The notes under the pieces are model-generated. The model was not told the origin of the DNA. It saw only the letters and a program-made list of their open reading frames with translations, and did no database searches. A program made the translations under genes and the position numbers. A stretch of 64,000 nt of DNA from Roseivivax marinus (lineage in GTDB: Bacteria; Pseudomonadota; Alphaproteobacteria; Rhodobacterales; Rhodobacteraceae), in NCBI RefSeq assembly GCF_900109705.1, contig NZ_FOAI01000013.1, positions 1-64,000 on the forward strand. The letters are read 5' to 3'. Positions within the stretch are counted from its first letter, which is position 1. Each line of letters opens with the position of its first letter. Of the stretch, positions 44,162 through 54,393 are shown in pieces.

Positions 44162-44497
44162 TCGCTCGATACCTTGGCGGAGGGGCCGGTCTGTCCCGAT
44201 GACCTGCGCCGAGGCAGCGCGAGCAGTCGCTCCTGCGAAAGCCGCGTGCGTGCAGGACCGTAGTCCGGCACCAACACCCTTAGGGGTCTTCGCTCGATCC
44301 CTGTCATGTCTGCCCGAGCTTCGATCTCCGCGCTGCCATGACCAAGGCGCCAGATTCCGGGGATGGTTCGGCGCGCGCCCGGCGGGGGTGACGCCTCTCG
44401 TCCCGGGCCGGCGCCTCTAGGAAGCCGAGAGCATGCGGCATGACTGCACACTCGCGCGCGTCGAGGACGAGGCGCCGTTATGCAGCCGTCCCGACCC
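44162..44497. other. 336-base region between convergent genes
   Basis: Between the 542-residue gene and the convergent enoyl-CoA hydratase gene I see no convincing gene, repeat or clear terminator. Open frames here are short and of chance composition. Confidence 0.4.
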
Positions 44498-45274
44498 TCA
44501 GCGCCCCTCGTAACGCGGCGGACGTTTTTCGAGAAAGGCGACCACGCCCTCGCGGAAGTCGCGGGTCTGGCCGCACTCGCCCTGCAGCCTGGCCTCGACG
44601 GCCAATTGCTCTTCGAGGGTGTTGCCGAAAGAGGTGCGCATGGCCTCCTTCACCCGCTTGAAAGCCTCCGTCGGGCCGGTGGCGAGGTGCTGAGCGCGGG
44701 CCTGCCAGCCGGTTTCGAACTCGGCGTCCGGCAGCGCCTCCCAGATCATGCCCCAGCGCTCGGCCTGCGCCGCGGTGATCTTGTCGGCGAAAAGCGCCGC
44801 GCCCATGGCCTTGGCTAGCCCCACCTGCCGCGGCAGCAGCCATGTTCCGCCCGCATCGGGGATCAGGCCGATCCGGGTGAAGGCCTGGCTGAACGCCGCG
44901 CTCTCGGTCGCGATCACAACGTCGGCGCACAGCGCGAGGTTTGCCCCGGCCCCTGCCGCCGCACCGTTCACCGCCGCGATGGTCGGCACCGGGCAGTCGG
45001 CGATGGCCATGAGCATCGGCACGTATTCGTCGCGCAGGGTGCGCTCGAGGTCGAGCGAGGCCGCGTTGCCTCCGTCGCCCAGGTCCTGCCCCGAGCAGAA
45101 CGCCCGCCCCGTGCCGGTCAGCACCACCACGCGCGCCTCGCGCGCGCCTCGGGTCACCGCGTCGGTGATCTCGGCCCGCATCCGGGTGTTGAGCGCGTTC
45201 ATCACGTCCGGCCGGTTCAGGCGGACCACGGCGACGCCGTCGGTGACCTCGTAGGCGATGGTATCGTACTGCAT
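44498..45274 (-). CDS. enoyl-CoA hydratase/isomerase (PaaG-like)
   Basis: This 258-residue crotonase-fold enzyme has R-A-F-C-S-G-Q-D-L near residues 59-67 and A-A-V-N-G-A-A-A-G-A-G (oxyanion loop) near 100. P-D-A-G-G-T-W with an Asp in the active region lies near 135, rather than the usual G-G-T after a Glu pair. F-C-S-G-Q-D-L resembles PaaG, the ring 1,2-epoxyphenylacetyl-CoA isomerase, but no paa genes surround it, so generic fatty acyl-CoA hydratase/isomerase is equally possible. The start is the ATG at 45274. It lies downstream of ccmF-ccmH on the same strand. Confidence 0.85.
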   Translation of the reverse strand: MQYDTIAYEVTDGVAVVRLNRPDVMNALNTRMRAEITDAVTRGAREARVVVLTGTGRAFCSGQDLGDGGNAASLDLERTLRDEYVPMLMAIADCPVPTIAAVNGAAAGAGANLALCADVVIATESAAFSQAFTRIGLIPDAGGTWLLPRQVGLAKAMGAALFADKITAAQAERWGMIWEALPDAEFETGWQARAQHLATGPTEAFKRVKEAMRTSFGNTLEEQLAVEARLQGECGQTRDFREGVVAFLEKRPPRYEGR

Positions 45275-45381
45275 GGCGTGGCCCCCTCCCGGCATGTGGC
45301 GCGTGTCGGGAGGCATCAAACACCGCCGTCGGCGGCGCGCCAAGCTCAACGCGGCGTCATGGCCCCGGCCAACATGCCACG

Positions 45382-45858
45382 TCAGTCGCGCAGGAGTTCC
45401 CGCAGGCGCGCCTGTTCCTCGGGCGACAGTCCCTCGTCGCGCTCGGGCGCCGTGGCCCGCCCCCGCAGGTAGACGGCACCGGTCCCGAGCGCCAGGAGCA
45501 GCATGATCGGCCCCGCAGCCCAGAGCAGCCAGTTCCAGCCAGCGGTAGTGGGCTGCAAGAGGACGAACTCGCCGTAGCGGTCGACGATGAAGTCGACCAC
45601 TTCCTCGTCGCTGTCGCCCTCGGTCAGACGGTCGCGCACGAGGATCCTCAGATCGCGGGCCAGCGACGCGTTGGACTCGTCGATGCTCTCGTTCTGACAG
45701 ACGAGACACCGCAGGCCTTCCGAGATCTCCCGCGCTCGCGACTCGAGGCCGGGATCGTCGAGCATCTCGTCCGGCTGCACGGCGAGCAGCGGTACAGGTG
45801 CGGTCAGAACCGCAAACGCGATCATGGCCGCACGCATGACGTGGCGCACCCGGCTCAT
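45382..45858 (-). CDS. ccmH: cytochrome c maturation protein CcmH
   Basis: This 158-residue protein has a signal anchor at residues 8-27, the periplasmic thiol-redox motif L-R-C51-L-V-C54-Q-N, and a C-terminal membrane helix (about 110-130). It keeps the apocytochrome c haem-binding cysteines reduced for haem ligation by CcmF. It overlaps the ccmF stop by an ATGA junction. Its cytoplasmic tail is short, so it is the CcmH/CycL form without a TPR CcmI domain. Confidence 0.94.
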   Translation of the reverse strand: MSRVRHVMRAAMIAFAVLTAPVPLLAVQPDEMLDDPGLESRAREISEGLRCLVCQNESIDESNASLARDLRILVRDRLTEGDSDEEVVDFIVDRYGEFVLLQPTTAGWNWLLWAAGPIMLLLALGTGAVYLRGRATAPERDEGLSPEEQARLRELLRD

Positions 45859-47819
45859 TCCGCGGGCACCGGCTGGGCCGGCGTGCGGCTTGCCCCCGTG
45901 GCGACCCGGAAGCGGCGGTCCGACAGCGACAGCCCGCCGCCCAAGGCCATGATGATGCAGCCGGCCCAGATCCAGTTGGCCAGCGGCTTGATGTAGGTCC
46001 GCACGACCCAGCCGCCGTCCGTCTGCGCGTCCCCGATCACCACGTAGAGGTCGCGCAGGAAGCGGTAGTCGATGGCGGCCTCGGTGGTGGGCATCCCGGC
46101 GACGGGGTAGTTGCGCTTCTCGGGATGCATCGTGGCGATCTGCTCGCCGTTCCGGCGGACCACCACCTCGCCCACTATCGAGATGTAGTTCGGACCGCGC
46201 AGACGCTCGACATCGGTGAGTGTCAGTTCGAAGCCGCCGACTTCGAAGCTCTCACCGATATTGGCGACACGAATATCCTCCTGCTGCCACGCGGTCAGGC
46301 CCGCGACGCCCAGCATGGTGATGCCGAGCCCCGCATGTGCGACGGCCTTGCCCCACTCGGCCCGCGGCAAGCGGAAGAGACGCTTCAGGTCCCGGCTCTT
46401 GCCCGTGCGGGAGATCAAGTCGGTCACGGCGCCTGCGACCAGCCAGGCGCCGAGGAAGACACCCACGGGGCCCAGCATGCTGCGCCCGGTCTGCATCGCC
46501 CAGACGAGACCCGCGAGCGCGAAGGCCAGGACCAGCGCCGGCACCAGCGACTTGAGCGCCCGGCCCGCCCGTCCGCGCTTCCACGACATCATCGCCCCGA
46601 CCGGCAGGATCAGCCCGAGGATCAGCATGAACGGCGTGAACGCCATGTCGAAGAACGGCGGACCGACCGACAGCTTCCGGTCGAAGAACATCTCGGCCAC
46701 GAGCGGCCACATGGTGCCCACGAAGACCACGAAGGACGACACCGCCAGCAGGATATTGTTGGCGACGAGCGCGGATTCGCGGCTGACCACGCCGAACACG
46801 CCCTTCGCCTGCATCGCGCCGGCCCGCGCGGCAAAGAGCGTCAGCGCCCCGCCGGTGAACACCACGAGGATCATCAGGATGAACACGCCGCGTTCGGGGT
46901 CGTTGGCGAAGGCGTGCACGCTGGTCAGCAGGCCAGAGCGGACGATGAACGTCCCGATGAGCGAGAAGCCGAAGGCGAGGATGGCAAGCAGGATCGTCCA
47001 TGCCTTCAGCGCCTCGCGCTTCTCGACCACGATGGCCGAGTGCAAAAGCGCGGCGGCGAAGAGCCACGGCATGAAGGACGCGTTCTCCACCGGGTCCCAG
47101 AACCAGAAGCCGCCCCAGCCGAGCTCGTAGTAGGCCCACCAGGAGCCGAGGCCGATGCCGATGGTCAGGAACGCCCAGGACGCCAGCGTCCACGGCCGCA
47201 CCCAGCGGCCCCAGGCGGCGTCCACGCGGCCCTCGATCAGTGCGGCCACGGCAAACGAGAAGCAGATCGAGAGCCCGACGTAGCCGAGGTAGAGAAACGG
47301 CGGGTGGAAGGCGAGGCCCGGGTCCTGCAGCAGCGGGTTCAGGTCCTGCCCGTCGAAGGGCGGTGTCGCGAGGCGTGCGAACGGGTTCGACGTGAACAAT
47401 ATGAAGGCGAAGAACGCCACCGCGATGGACGACTGCACCGCGAGAACCCGCGACCGCAGCGTCGGCGGAAGATTGGTGCCGAACCACGCCGCCATCGCGC
47501 CGAACAGAGTGAGAATCAGAACCCACAGCAGCATCGAGCCCTCGTGGTTCCCCCATGTGCCGGTGATCTTGTAGAGCAGCGGCTTGGCCGAGTGCGAGTT
47601 CGCGACCACCACCGCCAGCGAGAAGTCCGACGTCACGAAGGCATGGACGAGCGCGGCGAAGGCCGTCGCGGTCAGCAGGAACTGCGCCGTGGCGGCGGGC
47701 TCGGCGACGGCCATCCAGCCGGGCCAGCGTTTGTGCGCGCCGACGAGCGGCACGACCGCCTGCACGATGGCGACGAGGAACGCGAGGATGAGGGCGAAGT
47801 GGCCGAGCTCTGTAATCAT
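45855..47819 (-). CDS. ccmF: cytochrome c haem lyase subunit CcmF
   Basis: This 654-residue protein has about 15 transmembrane helices. The haem-handling tryptophan-rich segment G-S-W-W-A-Y-Y-E-L-G-W-G-G-F-W-F-W-D-P-V-E-N lies near 232-253 and identifies the family, with conserved histidines in flanking loops. The ATG at 47819 (M-I-T-E-L-G-H) is the usual CcmF start; 20 codons upstream are extraneous. With CcmH it attaches haem to apocytochromes in the periplasm. ccmE, usually directly upstream, lies 16 kb away at the right edge. Confidence 0.96.
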   Translation of the reverse strand: MITELGHFALILAFLVAIVQAVVPLVGAHKRWPGWMAVAEPAATAQFLLTATAFAALVHAFVTSDFSLAVVVANSHSAKPLLYKITGTWGNHEGSMLLWVLILTLFGAMAAWFGTNLPPTLRSRVLAVQSSIAVAFFAFILFTSNPFARLATPPFDGQDLNPLLQDPGLAFHPPFLYLGYVGLSICFSFAVAALIEGRVDAAWGRWVRPWTLASWAFLTIGIGLGSWWAYYELGWGGFWFWDPVENASFMPWLFAAALLHSAIVVEKREALKAWTILLAILAFGFSLIGTFIVRSGLLTSVHAFANDPERGVFILMILVVFTGGALTLFAARAGAMQAKGVFGVVSRESALVANNILLAVSSFVVFVGTMWPLVAEMFFDRKLSVGPPFFDMAFTPFMLILGLILPVGAMMSWKRGRAGRALKSLVPALVLAFALAGLVWAMQTGRSMLGPVGVFLGAWLVAGAVTDLISRTGKSRDLKRLFRLPRAEWGKAVAHAGLGITMLGVAGLTAWQQEDIRVANIGESFEVGGFELTLTDVERLRGPNYISIVGEVVVRRNGEQIATMHPEKRNYPVAGMPTTEAAIDYRFLRDLYVVIGDAQTDGGWVVRTYIKPLANWIWAGCIIMALGGGLSLSDRRFRVATGASRTPAQPVPAE

Positions 47820-47975
47820 GCCGCGACTATAGAAGTGCGCGGGCCCCGCGTCCAAGCCCTGCCAGCGCCGACTCGTCACAATGTCGCGGGTGGTCGGACC
47901 GAGGGGGCGTTCGTGAAGGACGCAGGCCGCCCCCGCCCGCCCCGGACACGGGCGGGCGGGAGAGGTATCGCTCCG

Positions 47976-48563
47976 TCAGCCGCTGCGCCGCCACTCCACC
48001 AGCGCGGCGTTCTCTTCTTCGGTCGTCGTGGACCCGAACACCGCCATCTCGCGCGGCGGGGCAACCGGCTCCTCGGCTGCAGTCTCTGGCACTTTGCCAC
48101 GCAGGGCCTCGATGTCGCGCAGCCGGGCGGCGACCTCGGGCGCCGCGGCCATGGTCGCCGCGATCTCGCGCCGGAAATCCTGCCCTTTCGCTTGGTGCCG
48201 CGCCCCGAAATAGAAGCTCACGACGGCGCCGAGCAGCCACCAGAGCGGTTCCGGCACCAGCGCGATGCCGGTCATGCGCGCCGCGAACCAGGTCGGATCG
48301 ATCATCGCCGCGACGAAAAGCGCGAGGGTCCCGAGCGCCATCGCCGGACGCGGCAGCCGGTTCAGCCCGTCGATGCAACGGTCGAACCACGACCGGCGCC
48401 CTTGCGCGAATTCCTGCGCCATCTGCGCCAGCGCGGCGCCCTGCGCCTGGGCCTCGCGCCCCGCCTGCGCCTCGGCGTTCACGCGGAAGACCTCGGCGGT
48501 TTCGGCCACCACGTTCCGCCCCGACCCGAAGACAAGGCCCAGCGCCCGTTCGATCAGCCCCAT
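47976..48563 (-). CDS. 3TM-type holin, possible GTA lysis gene
   Basis: This 195-residue protein has hydrophobic segments at about 74-90 and 103-120, charged N- and C-terminal regions and R-S-W-F-D-R-C-I-D-G-L-N-R before the first helix, matching the holin family (DUF3154) found next to muramidases in Rhodobacteraceae. Its ATG at 48563 lies inside the end of the muramidase gene (10-base overlap). From family knowledge, this holin/endolysin pair is used to release gene transfer agent particles in Rhodobacter and lies apart from the GTA structural cluster. That use here is inferred. Confidence 0.8.
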   Translation of the reverse strand: MGLIERALGLVFGSGRNVVAETAEVFRVNAEAQAGREAQAQGAALAQMAQEFAQGRRSWFDRCIDGLNRLPRPAMALGTLALFVAAMIDPTWFAARMTGIALVPEPLWWLLGAVVSFYFGARHQAKGQDFRREIAATMAAAPEVAARLRDIEALRGKVPETAAEEPVAPPREMAVFGSTTTEEENAALVEWRRSG

Positions 48564-49171
48564 GACGCCACCCGCGCGCGGAACTGCGCGTCCGTCAGGT
48601 GATAGCGGGGAGCGATGAACTCTTCCGCCCGTCGGATCCATCCGCCCTTGCCGCCGGCGCGGGTGCGGGCGTACTTGCGCGACGCGGCACGGCGATCGGC
48701 CAGCGCGAAGTAGTAGTTGCGCCGCGCGATGCCGTAGGCGTCGGTGAGGTGATCCGGCGCGGCGCGCTGCGCGGCGTCGGCCGCACCAACGGTCTGCGGT
48801 CCGATCAGGCCATCCACCGCGACCTCCCATCCCATCCGCCGCAGCAGCCGCTGAAGGATTTTCACCGCGTTCGTGCCCGCGTTCACGTACATGTCGAAGA
48901 CCGTCGCCTGAAGCGGCTCGGGCAACGCCGCGATCCGCGGCCGGGCAAAGTAATGGGTGAGGAAGATCTCGACAGCCTGATCCCGGGTAAGGCGCTTCAC
49001 ATCCGTGCGCGTGACACGGCCATCTCCGTCGAGATCGATGCCGAGGCGCGTCATCGTGCCGATGGTCACCCCGAAATTCGTCGCTCCGCCGGGATCGTCG
49101 GGATCGTCCACGTATCCGCCCTCTCGGGCCACGATCTCCTTAGCGATCGCTCGTACGTCCGGTCCAGCCAT
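48554..49171 (-). CDS. holin-associated N-acetylmuramidase (GH108 type), possible GTA endolysin
   Basis: This 205-residue peptidoglycan hydrolase has catalytic Glu17 in E-G-G-Y-V-D-D-P-D-D-P-G-G-A-T-N-F-G-V-T, the GH108 signature. Residues 46-57 (D-L-D-G-D-G-R-V-T-R-T-D) form a textbook EF-hand loop with Asp at positions 1, 3, 5 and 12, inserted between catalytic segments. A-A-V-D-G-L-I-G-P-Q-T-style peptidoglycan-binding sequence follows near 125. The ATG at 49171 is chosen over one six codons upstream. It overlaps the holin gene. No phage structural genes adjoin it, consistent with a dispersed gene transfer agent lysis cassette. Confidence 0.86.
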   Translation of the reverse strand: MAGPDVRAIAKEIVAREGGYVDDPDDPGGATNFGVTIGTMTRLGIDLDGDGRVTRTDVKRLTRDQAVEIFLTHYFARPRIAALPEPLQATVFDMYVNAGTNAVKILQRLLRRMGWEVAVDGLIGPQTVGAADAAQRAAPDHLTDAYGIARRNYYFALADRRAASRKYARTRAGGKGGWIRRAEEFIAPRYHLTDAQFRARVASWG

Positions 49172-49258
49172 CCGTTGCCTCCGTATCACCGTGATGAACG
49201 GTCTCGGGATAGGCGACGAAGTGCTAAGGTCGCCACTGCGCCCCGCGCGTTGCGGTCC

Positions 49259-50845
<1,587 letters not shown>

Positions 50846-50953
50846 GGTCTTGCTCCGTCGATTGGTCGTGCCCCCGCCGCGGGCCGGTCTTGGTTGCGGC
50901 GCGCGGACTGCGCGCCATGTCTCGGGCGGACGCCAACCGGGCGCCCGCGAAAG

Positions 50954-51631
50954 TCAGGGGGCCCAGTGCACCTCGGCGCCATCGAGGATCGCGTTCACCG
51001 GCGCCTCCTCGCGGCTCTTGCCCTTGGCGCTCTCCAGCGCCGCGCGCTTCTCGTCGCCGAATATCAGGACATGCTTGGACAGCGCCCCGTCGAGCACGGG
51101 TGCGGTCAGCGTCACCCGCGGTTCATCGGCGCCCGGCGCGCGCATCGGCATCAGGATCGGTGCATTCCGCGACAGCGCAGCCTCGAGATTGTCGGCGCCG
51201 GGAAAGAGCGACGCCGTGTGCATGTCGGACCCCATGCCCAGAAGCACGATGGACAGCGGCAGGTTCGGGCGAATGTGCTCGGCCAGTTCGTCCAGGCGTT
51301 CCTCGGGGTCCTGGCAGGGCAGGAACATCGGCAGCAGCCGGGCCGCCTCGGCCTTGCCCACCAGCAGCCGCTCGCGCAGCAGCCGGGTGTTCGAGCGGTC
51401 GTGATCCTCGGGCACCCAGCGCTCGTCTGTCAGCATCACGTCGACCCGGTCCCAGTCGAGTTCCACCTCGCAGAGATCGTCGAAGATCGGCCCCGGCGAC
51501 GTGCCGCCCGGCACCGCCATCGTCACCCGCTCGGCCCGCGCCAGCGCGCCGCGCAGCTCGCCCGCGATGCGGTTGGCGAGCGCGATGCTCAGCATCTCGC
51601 GGTCGGCATACTCGTTGAAATGGTAGGACAT
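50954..51631 (-). CDS. pgl: 6-phosphogluconolactonase
   Basis: This 225-residue DevB-type lactonase has V-P-G-G-T-S-P near 42-48, L-T-D-E-R-W-V at about 67-73 and L-G-M-G-S-D-M-H-T-A-S-L-F-P at about 134-147. The last holds the catalytic His; the usual G-x-D-G-H is here G-S-D-M-H. It hydrolyses 6-phosphogluconolactone from Zwf. It lies eight bases after zwf. The start is the ATG at 51631 (M-S-Y-H-F); the longer frame is antisense shadow. Confidence 0.95.
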   Translation of the reverse strand: MSYHFNEYADREMLSIALANRIAGELRGALARAERVTMAVPGGTSPGPIFDDLCEVELDWDRVDVMLTDERWVPEDHDRSNTRLLRERLLVGKAEAARLLPMFLPCQDPEERLDELAEHIRPNLPLSIVLLGMGSDMHTASLFPGADNLEAALSRNAPILMPMRAPGADEPRVTLTAPVLDGALSKHVLIFGDEKRAALESAKGKSREEAPVNAILDGAEVHWAP

Positions 51632-51639
51632 GCTTTCCC

Positions 51640-53094
51640 TCAGGCCTTGATGTCGCGCCAGCGGCGCCCGTCTCGGTGCATCAGCATCAACGCATCCTCC
51701 GGCCCGGACGATCCCGGGTCGTAAGGCTTGGGCACTTCTCCGCGCCGTTCCCAGCCGTCGATAATGGGATCGGTCCAGGCCCAGGCCGCCTCTACCTCGT
51801 CGCCGCGCATGAACAGCGTCTGGTTGCCCCGGATCACGTCCATGATGAGCCGCTCGTAGGCGTCCGGCATCTCGGCCCCGTCGGGCCCCAGCGCATCGGC
51901 GAACGTCATGTCCAGAGGCACGTCCAGAAGGCGCATGCCCCCCGGCCCCGGTTCCTTGATGGTGACGTCCAGCGTCATCCCCTCGTTCGGCTGAAGGCGG
52001 ATCACAAGCACGTTGCGGTGCCGCCCGGCCTCGGCCCCGAAGATCGAGTGGGGCGCATCCTTGAACGTGACCACGATCTCCGAGGTCCGGCCCCGCAGCA
52101 TCTTGCCGGTGCGCAGGTAGAACGGCGTGCCCGCCCAGCGCCAGTTCGAGATCGCCGCTCGCAGCGCCACGAAGCTCTCGGTGCGCGAGCGCGGGTTCTC
52201 CACGTGCGCGCGGTAGCCCGGCTGCTTGTCGTCGGCGTCGTACTGGCCGCGGACGATATGGTGCGGTTCGACCGGATCGAGCGCGCGGATCACCTTGAGC
52301 TTTTCGTCGCGCACGGCGTCGGGCTCGAACCGCGCGGGCGGCTCCATGGCGATCAGGCACAAAAGCTGCATCAGGTGGTTCTGCACCATGTCCCGCATGG
52401 CGCCAGATTCGTCGTAATAGCCGCCGCGCCCGCCGACCCCAACGGTCTCGGCCACGGTGATCTGGATGTGGTCCACGAACTGCGCGTTCCAGAGCGGCTC
52501 GAACAGGACGTTGCCGAAGCGCACGGCCATCAGGTTCTGCACCGTCTCCTTCCCGAGGTAGTGGTCGATCCGGTAGATCTGCGTCTCGTCGAAATACTGC
52601 GCCAGTTCGCGGTTGAGCGCGCGTGCGCTCTCGAGGTCGTGGCCGAAGGGCTTCTCTACCACGATCCGGCTCTCGGGAGAGGCCAGCCCGAACTTGCGCA
52701 GCCGCTCGGCGAGATCACCAAAGAGGCCCGGCCCGACCGAGAAGTAGAAGGCGCGCACGTTCTCGTCGCGCAGGCGCCCGCGCAGGGCTTCCCAGCCGCT
52801 GTCGCCCTTGGCGTCCACGGCCTCGTAGGCCACGCGTTCCAGAAAGGCATCCACCTGCCCCGGCTCGCGCGGGGTGCCGCCGCCGAATTCCTCGATCGCC
52901 TCGCGCACGAGATCGCGGAAGCCGGTGTCGTCCATCTCGGAGCGCGCGGCGCCGACGATCTGCGCCTCGGCGGGCATCTGGCCCGCGCAGAACCGGCGGA
53001 AGAGGCCGGGCAGGATCTTGCGCCGGGCCAGGTCGCCGGTGGCGCCGAAGATCACGAGGTCGAAGCTCTCGACGGGAATGACGCGCGAAACCAT
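51640..53094 (-). CDS. zwf: glucose-6-phosphate dehydrogenase
   Basis: This 484-residue enzyme has the NADP-binding G-A-T-G-D-L-A at 17-23 and the active-site R-I-D-H-Y-L-G-K-E near 180, with V-V-E-K-P-F-G-H-D before it. It is the first step into the Entner-Doudoroff/pentose phosphate route, followed by pgl and pgi in one operon. The ATG at 53094 begins the conserved sequence. A perfect 10-bp palindrome with a GTTA..CG..TAAC core lies 67 bases upstream (53161-53184), a probable operator. Confidence 0.97.
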   Translation of the reverse strand: MVSRVIPVESFDLVIFGATGDLARRKILPGLFRRFCAGQMPAEAQIVGAARSEMDDTGFRDLVREAIEEFGGGTPREPGQVDAFLERVAYEAVDAKGDSGWEALRGRLRDENVRAFYFSVGPGLFGDLAERLRKFGLASPESRIVVEKPFGHDLESARALNRELAQYFDETQIYRIDHYLGKETVQNLMAVRFGNVLFEPLWNAQFVDHIQITVAETVGVGGRGGYYDESGAMRDMVQNHLMQLLCLIAMEPPARFEPDAVRDEKLKVIRALDPVEPHHIVRGQYDADDKQPGYRAHVENPRSRTESFVALRAAISNWRWAGTPFYLRTGKMLRGRTSEIVVTFKDAPHSIFGAEAGRHRNVLVIRLQPNEGMTLDVTIKEPGPGGMRLLDVPLDMTFADALGPDGAEMPDAYERLIMDVIRGNQTLFMRGDEVEAAWAWTDPIIDGWERRGEVPKPYDPGSSGPEDALMLMHRDGRRWRDIKA

Positions 53095-53160
53095 GGACGT
53101 CTCCGTAATGCCTTTTGCGGATGCCGCCTCTGCGGGCGGGCCGGTCCGATCCCTGTTCCT

Positions 53161-53184
53161 GCGCCCGTTAGCGGTAACGGGCGC
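53161..53184 (-). promoter_or_regulatory. palindromic operator candidate upstream of zwf
   Basis: GCGCCCGTTA-GCGG-TAACGGGCGC is a perfect 10-bp inverted repeat whose centre, GTTAGCGGTAAC, resembles the recognition core of LacI-family regulators of sugar metabolism in alphaproteobacteria (CceR type). A second inverted pair, GTTAGAC (53197-53203) and GTCTAAC (53219-53225), lies just upstream. Both are in the divergent zwf/nucleoside hydrolase region. Confidence 0.6.
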
Positions 53185-53373
53185 TCTCGCCGGATCGTTA
53201 GACGAGCCGCGCGGCAAAGTCTAACACTCGTCGCCGGTCCGGCAACGCGCGAGACGGAAAACCCGCGATCCGTGGACCGCGCGGCACAGCGTCGGCCCGC
53301 CGAGCCGCTCCGTGGTCTCTTGCAGGAACGCGCGCCCCGTGCGACGCGGAAGCACGCAGTCCGGAGTTCCGCC

Positions 53374-54315
53374 ATGCCCCCGCGCAAGATCATCATCGAC
53401 ACCGATCCCGGACAGGACGACGCCGTGGCGATCCTGCTGGCGCTCGCGTCCCCGGAGGACATCGAGGTCGCCGCGATCACCGCCGTCGCCGGAAACGTGC
53501 CGCTGGAACTGACCGTCAGGAACGCCCGCATCGTCTGCGAACTGGCGGGCCGCACCGACGTGCCGGTCCATGCCGGCTGCGACCGGCCGCTGGAACGCGC
53601 CCCGGTGACCGCCGAGCATGTCCACGGCAAGACCGGCCTCGACGGTCCCGACCTGCCCGATCCGACCATGCCGATTGCCGAGGGGCACGGCGTGGACGCC
53701 ATCATCGACATCGTCCGCCGCGAACCGGCGGGCACGGTGACGCTCTGCCCGCTCGGGCCGCTCACCAACGTGGCCCGGGCGCTGGAGAAAGCCCCCGACA
53801 TCGCCGGACGCCTGAAGGAGATCGTGCTGATGGGCGGCGCCTATTTCGAGGTCGGCAACATCACTCCCACGGCAGAGTTCAACATCTATGCCGATCCCCA
53901 CGCCGCCGCGCGCGTCTTTGCCTGTGGTGCCAAGATTACCGTCATGCCGCTCGACGTGACGCACAAGGCGCTGGTCACCAAGACGCGCAACGACGCGTTC
54001 CGCGCGCTCGGCACGCCGGTGGGCGTCGCAGTCGCCGAGATGACCGATTTCTTCGAGCGGTTCGACAAGGAGAAGTACGGCTCGCTCGGCGCGCCGCTGC
54101 ACGACCCTTGCGTGACCGCCTACCTGATCGACCCGGAGATTTTCTCGGGCCGCTTCGTCAACGTCGAGATCGAGACGGTGTCGGAGCTGTGCATGGGAAT
54201 GACCGTCGCCGACTGGTGGGGGGTGTCGGGCCGCGCGCCCAACGCCACCTTCATGGGCGACCTCGACGCCGACCGTTTCTTCTCGCTGCTGACCGAGCGC
54301 CTCGCGCGCCTCTGA
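53374..54315 (+). CDS. nucleoside hydrolase
   Basis: This 313-residue IU-NH type enzyme opens I-I-I-D-T-D-P-G-Q-D-D-A (6-17), the calcium- and ribose-binding aspartate cluster. P-L-G-P-L-T-N-V-A-R-A near 128, M-G-G-A-Y near 153, and a late H-D-P-C-V-T-A complete the active site. It cleaves the N-glycosidic bond of purine or pyrimidine nucleosides for salvage. The ATG at 53374 is preceded by GGAG. It is divergent from zwf and shares its regulatory region. Confidence 0.93.
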   Translation: MPPRKIIIDTDPGQDDAVAILLALASPEDIEVAAITAVAGNVPLELTVRNARIVCELAGRTDVPVHAGCDRPLERAPVTAEHVHGKTGLDGPDLPDPTMPIAEGHGVDAIIDIVRREPAGTVTLCPLGPLTNVARALEKAPDIAGRLKEIVLMGGAYFEVGNITPTAEFNIYADPHAAARVFACGAKITVMPLDVTHKALVTKTRNDAFRALGTPVGVAVAEMTDFFERFDKEKYGSLGAPLHDPCVTAYLIDPEIFSGRFVNVEIETVSELCMGMTVADWWGVSGRAPNATFMGDLDADRFFSLLTERLARL

Positions 54316-54345
54316 TCGCCGCGCCCGCCCGAAGGGAGATTGCCC

Positions 54346-54393
54346 ATGACCATCGCCGTCCGCCCCCTCCGGCCCGCCCCGGGGAGCCTGTGA
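54346..54393 (+). CDS. 15-codon upstream open frame overlapping the GNAT start
   Basis: ATG at 54346 behind GGGAGA reads M-T-I-A-V-R-P-L-R-P-A-P-G-S-L and stops at TGA, which overlaps the next ATG (TGATG). The peptide resembles the first residues of many GNAT proteins (V-R-P-L-R-P-A-D). It may be a leader that couples translation, or the remnant of a former N-terminus. Confidence 0.3.
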   Translation: MTIAVRPLRPAPGSL

